A stretch of 14,054 nt of DNA from CAYQAJ01 sp964415245 (GTDB lineage: Bacteria; Planctomycetota; Planctomycetia; Pirellulales; Pirellulaceae), in NCBI GenBank assembly GCA_964415245.1, contig CAYQAJ010000128.1, positions 1-14,054 on the forward strand. Reading direction: 5' to 3'. Under the pieces are notes generated by a model. It made no database searches and had not been told where the DNA came from. It saw nothing but the letters and a program-made list of their open reading frames with translations. The translations under genes and the position numbers were made by a program. The stretch's first letter is position 1, and each line of letters starts with the position of its first letter. This document shows positions 1 to 5,758 of this stretch, piece after piece.

Positions 1-289
1 GGAAGAGCGGATCGCGCCTAGGGGGGCAAGTTGCCGCGTGAACCCGCACGGAAAGATAGTGGGCCCAAAATGCGACCTAATAATCTGAATGTCGAACACT
101 CCGCGACCAGGTTCGCGGCCGCAGCAGTTGTTTGAACCTGCCATCCAGCCGTCCGCACACCGGAGAAGACTCGTCCGCCGGCGCGACGGCGAGGATGGAT
201 GAACTCTGCTCCAGAACGTTCGACCACAAATCGTCGCGATTCGCACAAGCGCTTGCTGACCGCAGGGGCGCCCTTCGAGGTTCGCTGTC
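1..289. other. Upstream intergenic stretch, no convincing gene
   Basis: No reading frame here resembles a known protein. The minus-strand open frames are low-complexity and antisense to the next gene's start. A perfect 6-bp inverted repeat, CCGCGA/TCGCGG with a 6-nt loop, lies at 101-118 and could be the end of an upstream transcription unit, but no T-run follows it. A short plus-strand ORF (195-293, 32 codons) ends in an ATGA overlap with the next gene; it is discussed as a finding because its coding status is doubtful. A GAGG at 277-280, 9 nt before the ATG at 290, is a plausible ribosome binding site for the next gene. Confidence 0.5.
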
Positions 290-2734
290 ATGAAGACCCT
301 CGCCAGCCGACTCCCGATTCGCCGGTCTGACCTGGTCATCCGACCGATCGGCGACGGAGGACGGTACGTAGTGAAAGATCCGGACGGGCGCGATTACTTC
401 GAGCTGGGCGAGGAGGAGCACTTCCTGCTCGCTCAGCTCGACGGCAGCCGGACCCTAGAAGAGATTTGCACAGTGTTCGAAGAGCGATTCGGCGAGCCAC
501 TTTTGGAAGAGGACCTCGACGGGTTTCTCGACATGGCCCGCCAGCAGGGACTGCTGGAGGAACGACGCGCCGGCGCGGAGATACGGCGACGCGGCGAGAG
601 GGCGGCTGGGGACATCTCGACGACCTCTCGCGCGATCCCTGCACCACCCCGTGAGCGGCAGAGCATTCTGTACTGGCGCAAGAACATCTTTGACCCCGAT
701 CGGTTCTTCACCTGGCTGGAGCCCAAGATCCGCTTCTTCTGGACGCGCGGGTTTTTGCTGGTTTCTGTCAGCTCGATCATCGCCGCGACGGTCATCCTGT
801 GGACGGGCCACGAGGCGATGGCCAGCTCGTTCGCGCAAGCGCTGCGCTGGGAGACGTTGTTCCTCGCCGCGCTGGTGATGCTGCTGGTGGGCATGCTGCA
901 CGAATCGGCTCACGGGCTGACCTGCAAACACTACGGCGGCGAGGTGCGCGAGATCGGGTTTTTGCTGATGTACTTCATGCCCTGCTTCTACTGCAACGTC
1001 TCCGACGCCTGGCTGTTCCGCGAGAAGAGCAAGCGGCTGTGGGTCACGTTGGCCGGTGGATACTTTGAGCTGTTCTTGTGGGCGCTGGCCGTGTTCGTGT
1101 GGCGGCTGACAATGCCCGACACGCTGATCAATTACCTGGCGTTCATCGTGCTGACCATCAGCGGCATCGAATCGTTCTTCAACTTCAACCCGCTGATCAA
1201 GCTGGACGGCTATTACCTGCTCAGTGACTGGGTGGAAATCCCGAATCTGCGGCAGCGCTCGTTCGGCTATGCCATGGCTCGACTGCGCCGACTGCTGTGG
1301 GGCGGGCCACGGCTCGAAACGCAAAACAAGGGCTGGTTCCTGCTTGGGTTCGGGCTGGTGAGCTGGGTGTATTCGTTGACGTTCCTCACACTGATGCTGG
1401 TCGCACTGCGCCATTGGCTGAGCGGCTGGTTGGGCGTGCTGGCGCTCCCGGCCGTGTTGGCACTGGCTCTGGTCTCGGCCGGCCCGCTGGTGGGCGACCT
1501 GTTTCGCAGGGAGTTTGTGACCATGATCTGGCAACGACATCGACGAACCTTTTTGTGGGGAACTGCGCTGTGTGGGCTCGCCGCGACCTCGCTGATCGTG
1601 CCCTGGAATAAAAACGCAGGGGGCGACTTCGAAGTGCGGGCCAAAACGCACGCCGAGATTCGGGCCCCTGTGGCCGGCTTCTTGCGGCATGTCTACTACG
1701 ATGAAGGACAAAGTGTATCGGCCGGGCGGGAGATGGCCCGTTTGGGAATCCCCGATCTGGAGAGCCGCATTGCCCAAAAACGAGCGGAGCTGGGCGAGGC
1801 CGAGGCCAAGCTCCGACTGCTCGAGGCCGGACCCCGAGCCGAAGAAATTGCCCAGCAAGATCGGCGCGTCGCCGCCGCCCAGGCTTGGCGGGATGTTGCC
1901 GCGCAGAATCTCGAACGCCAGCAACAGGCTTTGGAGCAGGAGTTGACTCGGTTCGACAAGTTGCTCGATCAGTACCGAGCTGAATGCGAATATGCTCGAC
2001 AAGTGCTGGCCACGCACGAGAAGCTGCGGGGGTCGGATTCCGTCAGCGAGGAACAGCTTCTGGCCGCACGCAAGGCCAGCCTCGTTGCCTGCGCCCGGTA
2101 CGGGCAGACCGAGGCCGAGAAACGATCCCGGGCCGCCCTGGGCACTTCGCTGGCAGAAAGCGAGCTGGCCGAGCGGAAAGCGGATCTGGTTCAGGCACAG
2201 GCGGTGCTGGCGCTACTGCGAGCGGGCACCCGGCCCGAGGAGATCGAAGCCGCACGGGCCACCGTGGACCGCGTGCAGGAAGAGCTAGCCTATTTGAACG
2301 GAATTCGTGGACGCACGATCGTCCCCTGCCCCGTCGCGGGCGTCGTCACTACCGAGCGCCTCCCCGAAAAAGTGGGCGACTATTTCGAGGAAGGTGAGCT
2401 GATTTGCGAAGTCGAAGATGCCGACGAGCTCGAAATCGTTATTGCGATGGATGAAGACCAGGCGGCAAGAGTCGCTCCGGGACAAAGAGTCCGGCTGAAG
2501 GCTCGCTCGTTACCGTTTGAAGTCTTCGAGGTGCAGGTGGAGCGAATCGCTCCCCGCGCAGCCAAGGGGGACGTCCAAAGCAAGGTGAACGTCTACTGCC
2601 GACTTCAGGAACCCGACGGCCAGCTCCGCTCCGGCATGACGGGCTACGCCCGCATTCGCTGCGGCCGCGCGTCGGTCGCATCGGTCGTCGCCGCCAAGTG
2701 CCTCCGTTTTCTCCGCACTGAGTTCTGGTGGTAA
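290..2734 (+). CDS. PqqD-like / M50 zinc metallopeptidase / HlyD-type adaptor fusion membrane protein
   Basis: This 814-residue protein has three parts. Residues about 18-92 resemble PqqD (YFELGEEE, DGSRTLEEI, EEDLDGFLDMARQQGLL), a fold that in other systems binds leader peptides. Residues about 125-440 form a multi-pass membrane core with the M50/site-2-protease motif HESAH at 204-208 (H204, E205, H208) and an LDG motif at 305-307 whose D306 is the likely third zinc ligand. Residues about 445-790 are a HlyD-like periplasmic arm: a biotinyl/lipoyl-like half (APVAGFL, 459-465), a long Ala/Glu/Arg-rich helical hairpin (490-665) with a twofold motif LEAGPRAEEI (511-520) and LRAGTRPEEI (643-652), then the returning half and a beta-barrel. 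The protein ends in FLRTEFWW, a C-terminus I associate with planctomycete homologues. The start is fixed by an in-frame TGA 33 nt upstream with no other start codon between. Substrate and partners are unknown. Expected role: membrane processing or export of a peptide or protein. Confidence 0.9.
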   Translation: MKTLASRLPIRRSDLVIRPIGDGGRYVVKDPDGRDYFELGEEEHFLLAQLDGSRTLEEICTVFEERFGEPLLEEDLDGFLDMARQQGLLEERRAGAEIRRRGERAAGDISTTSRAIPAPPRERQSILYWRKNIFDPDRFFTWLEPKIRFFWTRGFLLVSVSSIIAATVILWTGHEAMASSFAQALRWETLFLAALVMLLVGMLHESAHGLTCKHYGGEVREIGFLLMYFMPCFYCNVSDAWLFREKSKRLWVTLAGGYFELFLWALAVFVWRLTMPDTLINYLAFIVLTISGIESFFNFNPLIKLDGYYLLSDWVEIPNLRQRSFGYAMARLRRLLWGGPRLETQNKGWFLLGFGLVSWVYSLTFLTLMLVALRHWLSGWLGVLALPAVLALALVSAGPLVGDLFRREFVTMIWQRHRRTFLWGTALCGLAATSLIVPWNKNAGGDFEVRAKTHAEIRAPVAGFLRHVYYDEGQSVSAGREMARLGIPDLESRIAQKRAELGEAEAKLRLLEAGPRAEEIAQQDRRVAAAQAWRDVAAQNLERQQQALEQELTRFDKLLDQYRAECEYARQVLATHEKLRGSDSVSEEQLLAARKASLVACARYGQTEAEKRSRAALGTSLAESELAERKADLVQAQAVLALLRAGTRPEEIEAARATVDRVQEELAYLNGIRGRTIVPCPVAGVVTTERLPEKVGDYFEEGELICEVEDADELEIVIAMDEDQAARVAPGQRVRLKARSLPFEVFEVQVERIAPRAAKGDVQSKVNVYCRLQEPDGQLRSGMTGYARIRCGRASVASVVAAKCLRFLRTEFWW

Positions 2735-3070
2735 ATGCGAACACGCACGTGCGATCAGCGAATCGCGCGAAACTTCGCCATTCTGGGCACGATACGAATC
2801 CACGGACCTCCCGGCCCCCGGTCCACTTCACAACAATGTGCCCGCAAGCGCCCTTCGCTACCACCGCTACCGTGAATTCAAGGAAACGATAACAAGCTGC
2901 TTCCGTTGGCGCGACCGCTGGATTTTGGGCGCCGACCTCCGTCCCCCTCCCAAACCCTGTTGCGAACCATTCGGGCGCGAGCGCATATCACTAGTGCCAC
3001 GAGTTCAAGGACTTACAAGACGGGTGCCCTGCCGTTTCGATCAGCGGAGCAGGTAGTTATCGAGTTGGAT

Positions 3071-3390
3071 CCGCGAGAGCCAATTCCAACGCGATCGACG
3101 GCAGGCGGCGAGTGCGGCGGTCCGATCCACCGACGGCAGTTTCGCTCGGTTCAAACTGCGAGCGGTTGCATCGTCTCCGCGAGTTTAGCCGGTCGCCCAA
3201 GCCTAGCCAACTTGGCTTTCGGGGGCCGGCATCTTTGCGGACGATCTGCAGAGGTGTCGGCCCCGCCAGCAGGAAGGCCATGCCCTTACCTGCAGGTCAC
3301 TTGTCCAGCCTCCCGCACGAAGTCAAATCGCGAACTGTAAGAGATGGACTTCAGCGACCGCAATTACGGTCGTTAACAGACACACGCCAG
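3071..3390 (+). repeat. Dispersed repeat R1, copy A
   Basis: Bases 3071-3110 match 13025-13064 (copy C) at 34 of 40 positions. The similarity continues, with single-base gaps, to the shared word GGTTGCATCG at 3164-3173. A second block starts at 3298 (CACTTGTCC...GCACGAAG) and aligns with 4859 (copy B) and 13219 (copy C). The middle of copy A is longer than in B and C, as if it carried an insertion. All three copies lie on the same strand. The reading frame that looks conserved between copies is frame-shifted here, so copy A is probably decayed. Confidence 0.65.
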
Positions 3391-3391
3391 C

Positions 3392-3560
3392 TGCATCGGG
3401 TCATGGCAGTGGGAAGTGATCGAAAACATCCTGCGGCATGGCGGTCTGTGGGAGGCGCCGCTGCGACTGCCCATCGCCCGCGGGCCGTCAGCCAGGCAGG
3501 TCAAGGAACAAACGGCCGCGCCGTGCGAAACGGCAGTTGATTGTCGATCCCGAAATGCGG
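3392..3560 (+). pseudogene. Possible 3' remnant of a transposase gene
   Basis: One frame reads SWQWEVIENILRHGGLWEAP (codons from about 3401). The pattern VIExILRHxGLW followed by a Pro/Arg-rich stretch resembles the C-terminal end of transposases with a zinc-ribbon tail, as I remember them. A later stretch in another frame reads RQLIVDPEM, as such tails sometimes do, which would imply a frameshift. An in-frame TAA lies just upstream (3374-3376), so no intact gene is possible. The call rests on a short motif recalled from memory and could be chance. If right, it marks past mobile-element activity beside the alkylation-repair gene. Confidence 0.3.
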
Positions 3561-3640
3561 CTAAACCTCGCTCCGATCCGGAGGATTCAGGCGTCGTCGT
3601 CGCGGAAATTGGCAGGGGCGCCGCGTCGGGCGGGGCCGCC

Positions 3641-4543
3641 TCAACAGCGGCGGCGCATGGACTTCATCGATCGCTCGTGTGCAGCGGGCGATCCGAACTT
3701 CGACCCGGAGCGCGCCCACATCTTCTCGACGGCTTCGGCGACGTCCGGCGTCTTGCAGGCGGTGTCGCCGTGGTCGACGGTCACTTCGCCGATGCGCTTC
3801 GCTGCCGCAAGCACGACCTTCCGCATCGCGGAACTCCGGCCCCCGATCGTGATCAGCGCCCGGTTCATGTCGTTCTTCACTTCGTTCGGCGCGGAGTGGA
3901 TCGACTTCTCGATCACTTCGACGCCGCGGAGTAGTTGGTCCTCCGGGAAAGACTCGTCGAGGTCGGAGAGGCGACCAAGAAGCGTCCACCCCGACGCGCG
4001 CAGTCGCTCGTTCGACGAGCTCAGCCACTCGCGCACCTTGTTGCGCGCGTGCGGGCCTTCGGCGGCGAGCGTCGCGACGTAGAGGCTGCACATGCGCATC
4101 GGATTCTCGATCGCCCAACGGTCGAGTTCGTCGGGCGTCATCGCCAGCGGATCGGCAATCTTCATCGCAAGGTTCCGCGCGTCGACGTTGCCGGTCGCCC
4201 ACAACTCTCGCGCGAGTTCGTGATCGACGTCGATCCGCTTCATCAACTTGAAGAGTTCGCCGAAGAGGACGCCGAACATCGGCCCCTTCGCGCCGTGCCG
4301 CGCCCACGTCTTGCGGGTCTGCTCCGTGCCAAGCTTCTCGAGGATGGCCATGACTTCCGAGAGTGACATGCGCGCTGCCGAGGACTTCGCGGCCAAAGTC
4401 TTCGCGGCGGGCGCGGGCTTCGGCGCTGCGGCATTCGACACGGACGTCTTCGCAGCCGCCGTCTTCGCAGCCTTGGCGGACTTCGCAGCGGGCCGCGCGG
4501 CCGCCTTCTTCACGAGCTTCTTCATGGTCTTTTTCGTGGGCAT
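3641..4543 (-). CDS. DNA alkylation repair (AlkD-like HEAT) family protein with H1-like Lys/Ala tail
   Basis: This 300-residue protein begins with a Lys/Ala/Pro-rich disordered segment (residues 1-58, KAAK and AAAK runs) resembling histone H1-type tails, likely to bind DNA without sequence preference. Residues about 60-275 match the AlkD-like HEAT-repeat family as I know it: GVLFGELFKLMKRI, DHELARELWATGNVDARNLA (108-127), DELDRWA (138-144), WTLLGRL (186-192) and IGEVTVDHGDTACKTPDVAE (251-270). Members excise alkylated bases from DNA. Where family members usually carry an Asp soon after the LDRW helix, this protein reads IENPMRMCSLY (145-155), so a catalytic aspartate may be missing. The start at 4543 is preferred over an in-frame ATG at 4702 because GAGGGA sits 7 nt upstream (4551-4556, minus strand) and the extra 53 residues look non-coding. 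It stands alone, convergent to the M50 gene and divergent from the sigma gene. Confidence 0.8.
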   Translation of the reverse strand: MPTKKTMKKLVKKAAARPAAKSAKAAKTAAAKTSVSNAAAPKPAPAAKTLAAKSSAARMSLSEVMAILEKLGTEQTRKTWARHGAKGPMFGVLFGELFKLMKRIDVDHELARELWATGNVDARNLAMKIADPLAMTPDELDRWAIENPMRMCSLYVATLAAEGPHARNKVREWLSSSNERLRASGWTLLGRLSDLDESFPEDQLLRGVEVIEKSIHSAPNEVKNDMNRALITIGGRSSAMRKVVLAAAKRIGEVTVDHGDTACKTPDVAEAVEKMWARSGSKFGSPAAHERSMKSMRRRC

Positions 4544-4550
4544 GTGGTTG

Positions 4551-4556
4551 TCCCTC
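4551..4556 (-). promoter_or_regulatory. Ribosome binding site deciding the start of the AlkD-like gene
   Basis: On the minus strand GAGGGA lies 7 nt before the ATG at 4543. No comparable purine-rich site precedes the upstream in-frame ATG at 4702, so this site supports the shorter product. Confidence 0.6.
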
Positions 4557-4601
4557 ATCCGGCCCAGCCTCTGGACTCTCGCGGCACCTTCGACTTTGGC
4601 T

Positions 4602-4674
4602 AGGATACACGTGGTCCGCCTCGAAGGGAACGGAGGTGTAAGTCGGGGGTCAAATTTGGTTTTTTGTTTTTTTT
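4602..4674 (-). promoter_or_regulatory. Candidate promoter region of the AlkD-like gene
   Basis: Read on the minus strand, an A-rich tract (4660-4674) is followed by TTGACC (4648-4653), then by TTCCCT (4625-4630) and, 17 nt further on, TATCCT (4602-4607), about 60 nt before the start codon. The last pair is a weak sigma70-like match with normal spacing; TTGACC has no good partner at 17 nt. The A tract could act as an UP element. Planctomycete promoters are poorly defined, so this is only a candidate. Confidence 0.25.
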
Positions 4675-4758
4675 CGACAAGCCACCACGTTTCCAGGGTC
4701 ACGAACCTGCGGAGGTGGGCGCGACCGATGCGCGTTTCGCAAGCTGTTTCGCTGCATC

Positions 4759-4918
4759 GGTTGCATCGGCCAGAGCGCCAAACGATTTCGCCGAACTGCG
4801 GTCGGTGTCAAGTCCATCGGGATACCTCTGCGGCTTGGCGTCGACCGCAACTCGCGCCGACTTGTCTAACCGGCTGCAGGAAGACAAGCCGCGAATTGCG
4901 GGAGGTCGATATTACGTC
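4759..4918 (+). repeat. Dispersed repeat R1, copy B
   Basis: This aligns without net gaps over 160 bp to 13119-13278 (copy C). Counted by eye, 4759-4810 matches 39 of 52 positions and 4859-4918 matches 45 of 60; the middle is diverged. In the second block 9 of 15 mismatches fall in the third position of one frame, which reads DLSNRLQEDKPRIAGGR here and DLSNRLHEERPRIAAGR in copy C. That frame is open through copy B (an ORF spans 4664-4993) but is interrupted by stops in copy C. The 5' half seen in copies A and C is not clear here. It lies in the 528-bp gap between the AlkD-like and sigma genes. Confidence 0.65.
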
Positions 4919-5071
4919 CGTGTGCCATTGCGCCCAACCGACGTCCGCAAGGTCTGCCGAAAACGACCCGTTCACAGTGGTCTGACGGATTGACGAAGGC
5001 AGTTTACGCCACAACCGTCGACCAGGGTTGGAGCATGGAATCACCCATCATTTGTCGGTATTCTGGTCTAC

Positions 5072-5626
5072 ATGTCCGACGTCACGCAGATTCTGCAACA
5101 AATCGAATCGGGTGACCCGTCAGCCGCCGAGCAGCTCTTGCCTCTGGTGTACGACGAGCTGCGCAAGCTGGCCGCGGCCCGAATGGCGCAGGAGCAGCCG
5201 GGCCAAACGCTTCAGCCGACCGCCCTGGTCCACGAGGCATACGTGCGGCTAGTCGGTTCCGATCAGGGAAAGCAGTGGGACTCCCGCGGACACTTCTTTG
5301 CGGCGGCGGCCGAGGCGATGCGGCGGATATTGGTTGAGAACGCCCGCCGCAAACGTCGCACCAAACACGGCGGCGACCGGGTGCGCGTGGCACTCGACCG
5401 CGAACCCGCCGACGGGTTCGGATCGGACGACCTGGTGATGGCGGTGCACGAATCGCTCGATGATTTGGCGCAGCAAAATGCGGACGCCGCCGGGCTCGTC
5501 AAATTGCGCTACTTCGCGGGCCTCACTCTCCCCGAGGCCGCGGCGGCAATGGGCATTTCTCCCCGAACGGCCGACAGACTTTGGGCTTACGCCAAGGCGT
5601 GGCTACACGCCCAGTGGAATTCCTGA
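5072..5626 (+). CDS. ECF-type RNA polymerase sigma factor (planctomycete-rich Sigma70_ECF family)
   Basis: The 184-residue product has the layout of short ECF sigma factors. Residues about 3-62 form region 2 (GDPSAAEQLLPLVYDELRKL, then QPTALVHEAYVRL), with FFAAAAEAMRRILVENARRK (75-94) completing it. A linker follows, then region 4 from about 128, with the helix-turn-helix LTLPEAAAAMGISPRTADRL (151-170) for -35 recognition. The QPTALVHEAYxRL and H/RFFxxAAxxMRRILVxxAR signatures are those I know for the family common in Planctomycetes and Acidobacteria. It should direct RNA polymerase to a small regulon in response to a signal. No anti-sigma gene follows; instead a large membrane Ser/Thr kinase lies 132 bp downstream on the same strand, and such ECF-kinase neighbours are known in Planctomycetes. 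I see no good Shine-Dalgarno sequence before the ATG at 5072. Confidence 0.9.
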   Translation: MSDVTQILQQIESGDPSAAEQLLPLVYDELRKLAAARMAQEQPGQTLQPTALVHEAYVRLVGSDQGKQWDSRGHFFAAAAEAMRRILVENARRKRRTKHGGDRVRVALDREPADGFGSDDLVMAVHESLDDLAQQNADAAGLVKLRYFAGLTLPEAAAAMGISPRTADRLWAYAKAWLHAQWNS

Positions 5627-5681
5627 TCGCGTGGCGCTTGGCGGCCCCGATTCGGCTATTCTGCACATTCCGGGAAATGCC

Positions 5682-5704
5682 GTGGCGAGATTTTCTCGCC
5701 CACG
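5682..5704. promoter_or_regulatory. Perfect inverted repeat between sigma and kinase genes: operator or intergenic hairpin
   Basis: CGTGGCGAGA, loop TTT, then TCTCGCCACG: a perfect 10-bp inverted repeat with a 3-nt loop, 55 nt after the sigma gene's stop. No T-run follows, so intrinsic termination is not clear. Its downstream arm ends 13 nt before a TATAAG hexamer at 5718-5723, so it would cover the -35 region of a kinase promoter. It could also be an mRNA hairpin that sets the ratio of sigma to kinase expression. Confidence 0.6.
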
Positions 5705-5717
5705 TCGCATTGAACTG

Positions 5718-5723
5718 TATAAG
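5718..5723 (+). promoter_or_regulatory. -10-like hexamer ahead of the kinase gene
   Basis: TATAAG matches the sigma70 -10 consensus at 5 of 6 positions and lies 35 nt before the GTG start. No good -35 is seen at 16-19 nt upstream; that place is taken by the inverted repeat. A regulated or activator-dependent promoter would fit. Confidence 0.3.
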
Positions 5724-5758
5724 CCTCCATTTCCGCCGGTCCCGACGAGGAGGATGCA

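Larger units (their letters stand above)
2735..3640. other. Long non-coding or decayed interval
   Basis: About 900 bp separate the M50 fusion gene from the convergent alkylation-repair gene. Several GC-driven open frames cross it in different frames, but none has a convincing start, ribosome binding site or family match. It holds a 10-bp palindrome CGCACGTGCG just after the stop (2743-2752), copy A of a dispersed repeat (about 3071-3390), a small inverted repeat CGACCG/CGGTCG (3355-3372) and a possible transposase 3' scrap (about 3392-3560). The stretch 2755-3070 shows nothing I can name apart from weak similarity to the region before copy C. Confidence 0.55.

Noticed and set aside
455..2017. 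520-residue minus-strand open frame opposite the M50 fusion gene
   Set aside because: Rich in Gln, Pro, His and Arg without domain motifs; a shadow of the strongly supported plus-strand gene.
3561..4610. 349-residue minus-strand frame overlapping the AlkD-like gene
   Set aside because: Almost wholly Arg, Glu and Asp in a shifted frame; the other frame carries recognisable family motifs and a ribosome binding site.
4660..4674. T-rich tract as an intrinsic terminator on the plus strand
   Set aside because: Only the AT palindrome CAAATTTG precedes it, with no GC-rich stem and no upstream plus-strand gene to terminate; an A-rich promoter element for the minus-strand gene is likelier.
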